Shown here: piece by piece, positions 55,104 through 63,413 of the stretch
How the letters are laid out: every line of letters starts with the position of its first letter
Position numbering within the stretch: the stretch's first letter is position 1
NCBI GenBank assembly: GCA_963806145.1
Contig: CAWDXD010000046.1
Span: 22,871 to 86,870, forward strand
DNA: 64,000 nt
Direction: 5' to 3'
DNA from: DASXKD01 sp963806145
GTDB lineage: Bacteria > Actinomycetota > Actinomycetes > Streptosporangiales > Streptosporangiaceae
Notes under the pieces: generated by a model
Seen by the model: only the letters and a program-made list of their open reading frames with translations
What the model was told of the DNA's origin: nothing
Database searches by the model: none
Program-made: the position numbers and the translations under genes

Positions 55104-56303
55104 GTGGCCACTCGAACCGTCACATTGGCACGGATGAACCGGTGGGCGATCCTGGCCGGGTACGGCATGCTGGCCGCCAGCACCCAGTTGCTGTGGCTGA
55201 CCTACGCGCCGATCACCACCCAGACGCACCAGGTGATGGGCGTCTCGGCGGGTGCGGCCGGGGACCTGGCCGCCATCTTCCCGCTGATGTACGTCGTGCT
55301 CGCGCTGCCCAGCGGCCGCTGGCTGGACGCCCAGTTCGAACGGGCGCTGTCGGCCGGTGCGATCCTCACCGCCGGCGGCGGCCTGCTGCGCCTGGCCGGT
55401 CCCACGTCGTACGGGTGGGCGCTTGCCGGGCAGTTCGTGGTGGCCAGCGGCCAGCCGCTCGTGCTGAACTCGATCACCAAGGTCGCCGCGCGCTACTTTC
55501 CCGCGCCGCAGCGGACCGCGGCAATCTCGGCGGGCAGCGTGTCGCTTTACCTGGGCATCCTCGCGGCCGTGCTCGGCGGCGGCCCGCTGTTCGACGCGGG
55601 CGGGCTGCGGCTGCTGCTGACCGTGCAGGCCGCCGTGGCAGTCGTCGCGGCGGCCTGGGTGCTGGTGGCGGTCCGCACCCCGGCGGCGTTCGGCGGTGAT
55701 ACGTCGGTGGCGGTGTCACTGCGCTGGCTGTGGGGCGACCGGTTCATGTGGGTGCTGGCCGGGCTGCTTTTCGTCGGGATAGGCGTGTTCAACGCGGTCG
55801 CGACCTGGCTCGATACGATCCTCGGCCACTTCGGCCGGGGCGGTGCCGCCGGGTACCTGATCGCGATCATGACCGTGGCCGGAATCCTGGGCGCGGCGGT
55901 GGTGCCGCAGGCGGTGGCCAGGCGGGACCGCCGGCGGGCGCTGCTGCAGGTCACCGTGGGCGTCACGATCGTGTCGTTCGCGGTGATCGCGGTGCTGCAT
56001 CCGGTGGGCTTCGTCGCCGTGGCCCTGTTCGTGGAGGGGTTCGTGCTGCTGGCCGCCCTCCCGGTGGTGCTCGACTGGTCCGAGCTGCACACCGGCCCGG
56101 AGCGGGCTGGCGCCGCGGTGGGCTTCCTGCTGCTCGCCGGGAACCTCGGCGGCGTGGTCCTGGTGCTGGTCGTCCAGGGAGTGATCGGCAATCCGTATCT
56201 GTCCCTCGGCGCCTTGTCGGTGGCCGGGCTGGCCGGGCTGGTGCTGTCCACCAGGCTGCCCGCCCGGGTCTCCGGCGGGATGGGCGAGGACGGCACCGGC
56301 TGA
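55104..56303 (+). CDS. MFS transporter (12 helices)
   Basis: A 399-residue major facilitator protein. The first half has LAALPSGRWLDAQFERALSA-like loop 2-3 sequence (ALPSGRWLDAQ), and the second half GAAVVPQAVARRDRRRAL. The overall length and helix pattern fit efflux-type or sugar/organic acid transporters. It starts a plus-strand series with a PLP enzyme, a sugar-type kinase and another MFS. GTG/ATG choice: I take the start at 55104 as given by the frame, with GGAGCGGCGG before it. Confidence 0.88.
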   Translation: MATRTVTLARMNRWAILAGYGMLAASTQLLWLTYAPITTQTHQVMGVSAGAAGDLAAIFPLMYVVLALPSGRWLDAQFERALSAGAILTAGGGLLRLAGPTSYGWALAGQFVVASGQPLVLNSITKVAARYFPAPQRTAAISAGSVSLYLGILAAVLGGGPLFDAGGLRLLLTVQAAVAVVAAAWVLVAVRTPAAFGGDTSVAVSLRWLWGDRFMWVLAGLLFVGIGVFNAVATWLDTILGHFGRGGAAGYLIAIMTVAGILGAAVVPQAVARRDRRRALLQVTVGVTIVSFAVIAVLHPVGFVAVALFVEGFVLLAALPVVLDWSELHTGPERAGAAVGFLLLAGNLGGVVLVLVVQGVIGNPYLSLGALSVAGLAGLVLSTRLPARVSGGMGEDGTG

Positions 56304-56317
56304 AGGAGGCGCTGACG

Positions 56318-57721
56318 ATGGAGGCAGACGAACTGGTGGCCGCCCTGGAGCGGCAGTTGAAGCCGTACCGCGGCGAGCTGCCATCGTTCCCGCGGCTGCC
56401 GGAGGACGGCGTGCCCCGGGCCGAGGTGACCGGGCTGGTCGAGCGGCTCGCCGCGGCCGAGGAGTCACGCTGGCGGAACGGGTTCGCCTCCGGTGCCGTC
56501 TACCACGGCGACCCGGAGCACGTCGCCTTCCTCAACGGGGTGTACGCGGCCCAGTCGCAGAGCAACCCGCTGCACCCCGACCTGTGGCCGAGCGCCACGA
56601 AGTTCGAGGCGGAGATCGTCGCGATGACCGCGGACATGCTCGGGGCACGGCACGCCGACCCCGCCGCCCCGGTGGCCGGCACGGTCTCCTCCGGCGGGAC
56701 CGAGAGCATCCTGCTGGCCATGAAGACCTACCGGGACTTCGCCCGGGCGCGCCGCGGCATCGCCGAGCCGGAGATCGTCGCGCCGGTGACCGCCCACGCG
56801 GCGTTCGACAAGGCCGCCAGGTATTTCGACATGACCCTGGTCCGGGTTCCGGTGGACGCGGGCTTCAAGGCCGACCTGACCGCGATGGCCGATGCCATCA
56901 CCGAGCGGACCGCGGTCGTGGTGGGGTCGGCGCCGACGTTCCCGCACGGGATCATCGACCCGATACCGGAGATCGCCGCGCTGGCGGCCGGGCGAGGCAC
57001 CGGCTGCCACGTGGATGCCTGCCTCGGCGGGTTCATCGTGCCCTGGGCCGAGAAGCTCGGCTACCCGGTGCCGTCGTTCGACTTCCGGCTGCCCGGGGTG
57101 ACGTCGATGTCCGCCGACACGCACAAGTACGGCTACGCGGCGAAGGGCTCATCGGTCGTCCTGTACCGGGGGAAGGAACTGCGGCAGTTCCAGTACTACA
57201 CGACCACCGACTGGCCCGGCGGCCTGTACTTGTCGCCCACGTTCGCCGGGAGCCGGCCGGGTGCGCTGTCCGCCACGTGCTGGGCGGCGATGGTCTCCGT
57301 CGGCGCGCGTGGCTACACCGAGGCGGCCCGCCGCATCCTGGAGACCGGCGCGAAGGTGCGCGACGGCATCGCGGCCATCCCGGGCGTCCGGGTGCTCGGC
57401 GACCCGCTGTGGGTCATCGCGTTCGCCACTGAGGAAGGCGCGGACGTGTTCCAGGTACTGGAGAACATGTCCGGCCGGGGGTGGAGCCTGAACGGGCTGC
57501 AGCTGCCACCTGCGGTGCACATCGCGATCACGCTGCGGCACACGCTGCCCGGGGTGGCCGACCGGTTCCTCGCCGACCTGCGGGAGTCGGTCGAACAGGC
57601 CCGCGCGAACCCCGGGGTCAGCACCGGGATGGCGCCGGTGTACGGCATGGCCGCCTCGCTTCCCGCGGAACTGGTGCACGCGATGCTCGCCGCCTACCTC
57701 GACATCACCTTCGAGGTATGA
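56318..57721 (+). CDS. PLP-dependent S1P-lyase/decarboxylase-like enzyme
   Basis: A 467-residue group II decarboxylase-fold protein. SGGTESILLAMKTYRDFAR binds PLP phosphate, HVDACLGGFIVPW carries the Asp (near residue 230) and SADTHKYGYAAKGSS the catalytic Lys near 272. The layout matches bacterial sphingosine-1-phosphate lyases rather than glutamate decarboxylases. Substrates with a phospho-aminoalcohol are possible. ATG at 56318 after AAGGAGG; the next gene starts 1 base after its stop. Confidence 0.9.
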   Translation: MEADELVAALERQLKPYRGELPSFPRLPEDGVPRAEVTGLVERLAAAEESRWRNGFASGAVYHGDPEHVAFLNGVYAAQSQSNPLHPDLWPSATKFEAEIVAMTADMLGARHADPAAPVAGTVSSGGTESILLAMKTYRDFARARRGIAEPEIVAPVTAHAAFDKAARYFDMTLVRVPVDAGFKADLTAMADAITERTAVVVGSAPTFPHGIIDPIPEIAALAAGRGTGCHVDACLGGFIVPWAEKLGYPVPSFDFRLPGVTSMSADTHKYGYAAKGSSVVLYRGKELRQFQYYTTTDWPGGLYLSPTFAGSRPGALSATCWAAMVSVGARGYTEAARRILETGAKVRDGIAAIPGVRVLGDPLWVIAFATEEGADVFQVLENMSGRGWSLNGLQLPPAVHIAITLRHTLPGVADRFLADLRESVEQARANPGVSTGMAPVYGMAASLPAELVHAMLAAYLDITFEV

Positions 57722-57722
57722 G

Positions 57723-59285
57723 GTGGCGCGCCACGTCCTGGCGATCGACCTGGGCACCTCGGCGCTGAAGGTGGCGCTGGTCTCGATGACCGGCGCCGTG
57801 ACGGCCTCCGAGGAGGAGGCGCACCAGGCCGAACTGCTGCCGGGCGGCGGCGCGGAGCAGGACGCGGAGGGCTGGTGGGACCTGATCACGCAGGTGTCCT
57901 CCCGGCTGATGGCCCGCGGCGTGGTTCCGCCGGGGGATGTCGCGGCGGTCTGCTGCACCGCGCAGTGGTCGGGAACCGTGCCGGTGGACTCCGCCGGCCG
58001 CCCGGTCCGCAACGCGATCATCTGGATGGACTCCCGGGGCGCGCCCTACGCCCGGCGCATCACCGGCGGCCCGGTGCGGGTCCAGGGCTACGGCCCGGAC
58101 AAGCTGGCCCGCTGGATCAGGAAGACCGGCGGCATCCCCTCGCACAGCGGCAAGGACTCGCTCGCGCACATCCTGTGGCTCAAGCATGCCGAGCCGGAGT
58201 CCTACCGTGCCGCCAGCGTGTTCCTGGAGCCGAAGGACTGGCTGAACCTGTGCCTCACCGGCCAGGCGGCCGCGTCCTTCGACTCGATCGCGCTGCACTG
58301 GGTCACCGATAACCGGGACCCGGCCCGGATCCACTACGACCAGGCACTGCTGCAGCGGGCCGGGGTGCCGCAGGAGAAACTGCCGCAGCTGCGGGCCGCG
58401 ACCGACGTCCTCGGGCCGCTGCTGCCCGGGCCGGCCGCGGCACTCGGCGTCCCGGCCGGCCTGCCGGTGGTCACCGGCACGCCCGACCTGCATTCGGCGG
58501 CGATCGGGTCCGGCGCCACCCGGGACTTCCAGGCCCACCTGTACGTCGGCACGTCCTCCTGGCTGACCTGCCATGTCCCGTTCAAGCGCACCGACATGCT
58601 GCGGAACATCGCCTCGCTGCCGTCGGCGATACCCGGCCGCTACTTCGTCGCCGACGAGCAGGAGACCGCCGGGGCGGCGCTGACGTTCCTGCGCGACCGG
58701 GTGCTGTTCGAGGGGGACCCGCCGCCGGGCGCCTACCGCGCGTTCGACCGGATGGCCGCGAGCGTTCCCGCCGGCAGCGGCGGGGTGATCTTCACCCCCT
58801 GGCTGTACGGCGAGCGGACCCCGGTGGAGGATCACCTGCTGCGCGGCGGGTTCCACAACCTGTCCCTGTCGACGACGCGTGACGATCTGGTCCGCGCCGT
58901 GTTCGAGGGGGTCGCGCTGAACACCAGGTGGCTGCTCAGCGCGGTGGAGCGGTTCACCAAGCGGCGGCTGGAGCCGATCCGGTTCATCGGCGGCGGCGCG
59001 CGCTCCGCCGTGTGGTGCCAGATCTTCGCCGACGTGCTCGGCCGGGAGATCGAGCAGGTCGCCGACCCGGTCAACGCCGGGGCCCGGGGCGTGGGGATGC
59101 TCGCCGCGGTGGCACTCGGCGAGCTCACCTTCGATGAGGTCCCCGACCGGGTCAGCGTGACCGCCAGCTACCGGCCGGACCCGCGCACCGCCGGGCTGTA
59201 CCGCATGCACTACGACGAGTTCGTGGGGCTCTACAAGCGCAACCACAAGGCGCACGCCCGGCTGAACGGCGCCGGGCCAGGCTGA
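57723..59285 (+). CDS. FGGY-family carbohydrate kinase (xylulokinase-like)
   Basis: A 520-residue FGGY kinase: AIDLGTSALKVALV at the start (phosphate 1), the ATP-site GTPDLHSAAIGSG with catalytic Asp near 255, and IRFIGGGARSAVWCQIFADV near 420. It phosphorylates a sugar, polyol or related compound using ATP; the exact substrate is not set. GTG at 57723 directly follows the PLP enzyme stop, so they form an operon. Pairing a kinase with a phospho-cleaving lyase suggests a short catabolic route. Confidence 0.92.
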   Translation: MARHVLAIDLGTSALKVALVSMTGAVTASEEEAHQAELLPGGGAEQDAEGWWDLITQVSSRLMARGVVPPGDVAAVCCTAQWSGTVPVDSAGRPVRNAIIWMDSRGAPYARRITGGPVRVQGYGPDKLARWIRKTGGIPSHSGKDSLAHILWLKHAEPESYRAASVFLEPKDWLNLCLTGQAAASFDSIALHWVTDNRDPARIHYDQALLQRAGVPQEKLPQLRAATDVLGPLLPGPAAALGVPAGLPVVTGTPDLHSAAIGSGATRDFQAHLYVGTSSWLTCHVPFKRTDMLRNIASLPSAIPGRYFVADEQETAGAALTFLRDRVLFEGDPPPGAYRAFDRMAASVPAGSGGVIFTPWLYGERTPVEDHLLRGGFHNLSLSTTRDDLVRAVFEGVALNTRWLLSAVERFTKRRLEPIRFIGGGARSAVWCQIFADVLGREIEQVADPVNAGARGVGMLAAVALGELTFDEVPDRVSVTASYRPDPRTAGLYRMHYDEFVGLYKRNHKAHARLNGAGPG

Positions 59286-59395
59286 CACCGCTTCGGCCAG
59301 GTCCCTGGCTGCGGCCGCGCTGGCCGGCTCCGGTCCCCGGCCGCCGGCTCTCGTACCCTCGAAGGGGCAACGGGGCCGGGAGGAGGCGCGGGCGG

Positions 59396-60838
59396 ATGAG
59401 CGAGGGCCGGGCGGACGGGCTGTGGGCGCCGCAGCGGCGGGCACTGACCGCGGGCCTGGTCCTCACGATCACCTTCGTCGCGTCGGAGGCGCTGGCGGTG
59501 GTGACGGTGATGCCGGTGGCCGCCCACGAGCTGGGCGGGCTGCGCCTGTACGGGTGGGTGTTCAGCGGGTTCATGCTGGGCAGCGTGATCGGCATCGTGC
59601 TGGCCGGCCGGGAGGCGGACCGGCGCGGGCCCGCGCTGCCATTCGTGGCCGGCCTGGTTTTCTTCGGCGCCGGGCTGGCCATCGCGGGCCTGGCCCCCAC
59701 CATGGGGGCGCTGGTCGCGGGCCGGGTGCTGCAGGGCATGGGGGCAGGCGCGATCCCCTCAGTGGCCTACGCCACGATCGGCCGGTACCTGCCAAGCTCG
59801 CTCCGGCCCCGGATGATGGCGGTGCTGTCCACCGCCTGGGTCGTGCCCGGGCTGGCCGGGCCGGTAGTGGCCGCGGAGGTGGCGCACGCGTTCGGCTGGC
59901 GGTGGGTGTTCCTTGGCCTGCTGCCGGTAGTGGCCGTGGCCGGGTCGATCGCCGTGCCCGCGCTGGTCCGCCTTGGCGCGCCGGCCTCTGCCAGCACCGG
60001 CAAGCCCGGGCTGATCGACGCGCTGCGCACCGCCGGCGGGGCCACGCTGCTGCTGGCCGGGCTCACCCTCGCGGCCGGTTCGGGTGACGTGCTGGCCGGG
60101 TGCGCGCTGATCCTCGCGGGCGCGGTGGCCGGGCTGCCAGCCCTGCGCCGGCTGGTGCCGCCGGGCACGCTGACCGCACGTCCCGGGCTGCCCGCGGTCA
60201 TCCTCACCCGGGGGCTGCTCACGTTCACGTTCTTCGGTGCCGACGCGTACGTGACCCTGGCGGTCACCGCGGTCCGCCACCACACCCCGGTGTACGCGGG
60301 CATCGCCGTTACCGGCGCCACGCTGTCCTGGACCGCGGGCGCCTGGGTGCAGGCGAGGTTCAGCGACACCTGGGAGGGCCGCCGCCTGATCCGGGCCGGC
60401 CTGGTGATCACCCTGGCCGGCATCGCCGGGATGTTCGCGGCGCTGCAGCCTGCCGTCCCGGCCTGGTCCGCCCTGGCCGCGTGGACCGTCGCGGGCCTGG
60501 GCATGGGCCTGGCCTACGCGCCGATCTCGCTGATGATGCTGCGCAAGGCGCCGCCCGGCCAGGAGGGGCGGATTTCCGCGTCGCTGAACCTGGCCGACGT
60601 GCTCGGCACCGCCCTCGGCATCGGCGTCGGCGGCGCCGCGGTAGCGGCCAGCGCGGGCGGCGACCTTCGCCTGGGGATCACGGCCGCGTTCGCCGCCGCG
60701 GCGCTGGCGGGCGTGACCGCGCTCGCGGTCACCGGCCGCCTGCCGGGCGGCACCGGGGCTGCCCCGCCGTCAGCCGCCGAGCCGGTGCCCGCCACGGCGC
60801 CCGGCGAGGGCCCCGTCGTAAGCCCGCCGGTGCCGTGA
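59396..60838 (+). CDS. MFS drug exporter-like transporter (14 helices)
   Basis: A 480-residue member of the drug:proton antiporter-2-like group: SEALAVVTVMPVAAHELGG at the first helix, GSVIGIVLAGREADRRGP (motif A region), RVLQGMGAGAIPSVAYATIG (motif B/C region) and a helix-rich C-terminus with GLGMGLAYAPISLMMLRKA. It probably exports hydrophobic compounds. ATG at 59396 with GGGAGGAGG upstream; convergent on the Lrp-like gene. Confidence 0.9.
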   Translation: MSEGRADGLWAPQRRALTAGLVLTITFVASEALAVVTVMPVAAHELGGLRLYGWVFSGFMLGSVIGIVLAGREADRRGPALPFVAGLVFFGAGLAIAGLAPTMGALVAGRVLQGMGAGAIPSVAYATIGRYLPSSLRPRMMAVLSTAWVVPGLAGPVVAAEVAHAFGWRWVFLGLLPVVAVAGSIAVPALVRLGAPASASTGKPGLIDALRTAGGATLLLAGLTLAAGSGDVLAGCALILAGAVAGLPALRRLVPPGTLTARPGLPAVILTRGLLTFTFFGADAYVTLAVTAVRHHTPVYAGIAVTGATLSWTAGAWVQARFSDTWEGRRLIRAGLVITLAGIAGMFAALQPAVPAWSALAAWTVAGLGMGLAYAPISLMMLRKAPPGQEGRISASLNLADVLGTALGIGVGGAAVAASAGGDLRLGITAAFAAAALAGVTALAVTGRLPGGTGAAPPSAAEPVPATAPGEGPVVSPPVP

Positions 60839-60882
60839 ATGTGGAGTTGGTGCCCGTAGAAGGGCCTCGCTGTCACATTCAC
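60835..60882. terminator. Stem-loop between convergent genes
   Basis: GTGAATGTG (60835-60843) pairs perfectly with CACATTCAC (60874-60882); an inner stem GCCC/GGGC adds structure. It starts on the stop codon of the MFS gene and ends 8 bases before the stop of the Lrp-like gene, so it likely ends both transcripts. Confidence 0.65.
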
Positions 60883-60889
60883 GCCCTGC

Positions 60890-61403
60890 CTAGCGCGGCC
60901 GGCGGCGGCGGCGTGGGGGCTGGTCAGGGGCCGGGATCGTGGCGGCCAGCGGCAGCCGGGACGGCGGCTTGACCTCGGCCAGCCGCAGGTAGGTCACCAG
61001 CCGCTGGCCGCCGCGGGTGGACAGGCCGGCCAGCACCTCCTGCAGGTCCGCAACGTCGCGGGCCACCGCGGTGATCACGTAGTCCATCTCGCCGGCCACG
61101 TTGTCCGCGGCGATGATCTGCGGCACCGCGCGGATGTGGTCCTCGAAGGCGCGGGTGGACCGCGGATCCTGCCGGCTGAAGCGTGGCCGTCACGTACACC
61201 TGCAGCGGGAAGCCGGCCGCAGCGGGGTCGAGCTGGGCACTGACGATCCGGATGACGCCCGACTCCTTCAGCCAGCGGACCCGGTGCAGTGTGGCCGCTG
61301 GGGACAGCCCGACCAGGCGGGCCAGCTCCACGTTCGTGCGGTCCGCGTCGGCCTGCAACGCAGTGAGCAGCCTTACGTCAATTTCATCAAGCTCAACAGC
61401 CAT
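60890..61403 (-). pseudogene. Lrp/AsnC regulator interrupted by a one-base frameshift
   Basis: The ATG at 61403 begins AVELDEIDVRLLTALQADAD with an Lrp helix-turn-helix (NVELARLVGLSPAATLHRVR) and continues to LQVYVTATL. At 61175-61181 (CTTCAGC on the coding strand) one extra base shifts the frame; then RQDPRSTRAFEDHIRAVPQI, NVAGEMDYVITAVARD and the RAM-domain end complete the family pattern to a stop at 60890. The joined length, ~170, is normal. It faces the DMT transporter divergently, the usual target of such regulators. Confidence 0.7.
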
Positions 61404-61474
61404 CTCACTGCCTATTATGAAGCTAAAGCGGCACACTGACCAAATTCTGCGCATGCCTGAGCCAACATGGCCGC

Positions 61475-62881
61475 ATGAACACGAACCGCCAGACCTTTAC
61501 CGCACTGGTCGGTGCCGGGCTGCTCTGGGGCACCACGGTGCCGCTGTCCAAGCTGGCCCTGCACTGGCTGCCGCCGGGCTGGCTCACCTTCGTGCGCTTC
61601 GCCGTGGCCGCCGCGATCCTCCTCCCGGCAGCCCGCCACCAGCTACGGGCCGCGTTCCGGCCTGCCCTGCTGGCCTCGGGCGCGGCCGGTTACGGCGCTT
61701 GTGTCGTGCTGCAGAACGCCGGCATCACCCGGACCAGCGTCACCCATGCCGCGCTGCTGATCGGCACGGTCCCGGTGCTAGTCGCGATCATCGCGGCGGT
61801 GTGGCACCGCGCCGTGGCGCGGCCGGTGGCCTGGGCAGGCTTCGCGCTGTCGCTGGCCGGCATCGCCCTGGTCGCCGGGGGCCGTGGCGGCGGGGCGAGC
61901 ACCGCCGGGGACGCGCTGGTGCTCGCGTCGCTGCTGGTGTCCGCCGTATTCACGGTGGCGCAGACCCGGCTGCTCCGTGGCCAGGACCCCATTGCCGCGA
62001 CTGCCGTGCAGTTCCTGGGGGCCGCGCTCGCCGTGCTGCCGTTCGCGGCGGCCAACGAGGGCATGCCCGCCGCCCCGCTCGCGCTGGGCCCGGTGGCGGC
62101 CACTGCGGCCCTGGCGGCCGGCGGGACGCTGCTGCCCTTCGCCCTGTTCGCCTACGCGCAGAGCCGGGTGCCCGCCGAGGTCGCCGGGGCGTTCCTCAAC
62201 ATCGAGCCGTTCGTCGGTGCCGTGGCGGGCGTGCTGTTTTTCGGCAACCCTGCCCGCGCGGGGCAGCTTGCCGGTGGCGCGGCCGTCCTCGCGGGGATCG
62301 CGCTGAGCAGCCTCCCGCTGCTGGCGGCCGGCCGCGCGGCGGGGCAGGCGTCAGGAGGTGACCCAGACCCCGTCGCGGACGAGGTCCCGGCCGGCCAGCT
62401 CGTTGGCCTCGCGCCACGCCTGGAGCCGCTGCGGCCGGATCTGGAAGTAGGCGTAGCCGGTCAGCTCGCGCGGGTCGAACCCGGTCTTGGCGGCAAAGGC
62501 GTCGCCGGACTGCGCGCCGATCTCGCTGGCCGCGGTTTCCGCCTGCACGGTCCCCTCGATCAGTACCAGGTCACGGGTGGGGCCGATGCCCAGCCGCACC
62601 CTGCCCGTGGCGCGCAGGTTGCGGCTGGTCGGGCTGGCGGCCGGGGTGGATATCAGCACGGTGGCGCCGTCCCACAAGAACGACAACGGCACCAGGTAGG
62701 GGATCCCGGTTGCCGGGTCGGCCGTGGCCACCCACGTGTCCACGTCGCTCTCGAGCCGGCGCAGCGTATCCGCCTTGCGCTGCTGCGCCGTGCGGGCGGG
62801 TGGTGTCATCGTGGCAGCCTCCTGTTCACTGGATCCCGCTCAGCCCCAGGAGCCTGGCCATCTGCCTGGTGGCCACGTTGA
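61475..62881 (+). CDS. EamA/DMT family transporter with an overlong tail
   Basis: The first ~290 residues form a standard ten-helix EamA transporter (LVGAGLLWGTTVPLSKLALH; ALLASGAAGYGACVVLQNAG; AQTRLLRGQDPIAATAVQFL; FLNIEPFVGAVAGVLFFGNP) that probably exports amino acids or metabolites. The frame then has no stop at the expected place (~62350) and runs another ~175 residues as the antisense of the oxidoreductase gene at 62351-62809. I take the functional end to be near 62350; the tail is probably not meaningful protein. It is likely controlled by the adjacent Lrp-like regulator. Confidence 0.8.
   Translation: MNTNRQTFTALVGAGLLWGTTVPLSKLALHWLPPGWLTFVRFAVAAAILLPAARHQLRAAFRPALLASGAAGYGACVVLQNAGITRTSVTHAALLIGTVPVLVAIIAAVWHRAVARPVAWAGFALSLAGIALVAGGRGGGASTAGDALVLASLLVSAVFTVAQTRLLRGQDPIAATAVQFLGAALAVLPFAAANEGMPAAPLALGPVAATAALAAGGTLLPFALFAYAQSRVPAEVAGAFLNIEPFVGAVAGVLFFGNPARAGQLAGGAAVLAGIALSSLPLLAAGRAAGQASGGDPDPVADEVPAGQLVGLAPRLEPLRPDLEVGVAGQLARVEPGLGGKGVAGLRADLAGRGFRLHGPLDQYQVTGGADAQPHPARGAQVAAGRAGGRGGYQHGGAVPQERQRHQVGDPGCRVGRGHPRVHVALEPAQRIRLALLRRAGGWCHRGSLLFTGSRSAPGAWPSAWWPR
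62351..62809 (-). CDS. PPOX-class (pyridoxamine oxidase-like, F420/FMN) oxidoreductase
   Basis: A 152-residue split-barrel protein: RRLESDVDTWVATADPATGI, YLVPLSFLWDGATVLISTPA, VRLGIGPTRDLVLIEGTVQA and the C-terminal QAWREANELAGRDLV. It matches the TIGR03667/Rv3369-like group of flavin or F420-dependent reductases in actinobacteria. ATG at 62809. Its whole length overlaps the extended tail of the DMT gene on the other strand. Confidence 0.88.
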   Translation of the reverse strand: MTPPARTAQQRKADTLRRLESDVDTWVATADPATGIPYLVPLSFLWDGATVLISTPAASPTSRNLRATGRVRLGIGPTRDLVLIEGTVQAETAASEIGAQSGDAFAAKTGFDPRELTGYAYFQIRPQRLQAWREANELAGRDLVRDGVWVTS

Positions 62882-63296
62882 GGCGGTTGAATACGTTGGT
62901 CGTCGCGATCATGAGGATCAGGGCCGCGAGGCCCCGCTCATCGTAGTGCCGGGCCGCCTCGTCCCAGATCTCGTCGGGCACCGGGTCCGGCCGGTCGCTG
63001 AGCCGGGTCACGGACTCGGTCAGCGCCAGCGCGGCCCGCTCGGCGTCGGTGAAGTACGGCGCCTCCCGCCAGGCCGCCACGGAAAACAGCCGCTCGTCGG
63101 TCTCACCGGAGGCCTTCGCGTGGCGTGAGCCGCTGTCGCAGCAGAAACTGCAGCCGTTGATCTGGCTGGCGCGCAGGTGCACCAGGCCGAGCGTGGCCGG
63201 CGGCACGCCGCCCTGCCCGGTGGCCGCGTTCAGCGCCTGGATGGCCGCCATCGCGTCCGGAATGATCGCCGCAGGGTTCTTCAGTCGTGCTTGCAC
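62826..63296 (-). CDS. Carboxymuconolactone decarboxylase (AhpD-like) family protein
   Basis: A 156-residue protein: HLRASQINGCSFCCDSGSRH with a Cys-x-x-Cys redox site and the conserved His, then LALTESVTRLSDRPDPVPDE and FNRLNVATRQMARLLGLSG at the end. This is the CMD/AhpD alkylhydroperoxidase type. GTG at 63296 after GGAGAG. It is divergent to an ECF sigma gene, the known arrangement of ECF41-type sigma factors with their CMD target. It lies 16 bases before the PPOX gene on the same strand. Confidence 0.92.
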   Translation of the reverse strand: MQARLKNPAAIIPDAMAAIQALNAATGQGGVPPATLGLVHLRASQINGCSFCCDSGSRHAKASGETDERLFSVAAWREAPYFTDAERAALALTESVTRLSDRPDPVPDEIWDEAARHYDERGLAALILMIATTNVFNRLNVATRQMARLLGLSGIQ

Positions 63297-63350
63297 GTGG
63301 CTCTCCTTGCCTGGAAGCCCGGCGGTTGCCGCGGGCGTCCGGCCTGTCGC

Positions 63351-63377
63351 CGTCACACCGGCCGGGCCTGGCCGGTC
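63351..63377 (+). promoter_or_regulatory. Possible ECF41-type promoter before the sigma gene
   Basis: CGTCACA at 63351-63357 and GGTC at 63374-63377, separated by 16 bases, resemble the TGTCACA-N16/17-CGTC promoters of ECF41 sigma factors (6 of 7 and 3 of 4 bases). Self-activation of the sigma gene would fit. The reverse strand has only a half-match (TGTCATA at 63389-63383). Confidence 0.3.
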
Positions 63378-63413
63378 ATTGGTATGACAGCCTGTGACGG
63401 AGGTATGTGACCG

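Noticed and set aside
63383..63389. TGTCATA on the minus strand as an ECF41 promoter for the CMD gene
   Set aside because: No CGTC-like -10 at 16 or 17 bases (CCCG or CCGG instead).
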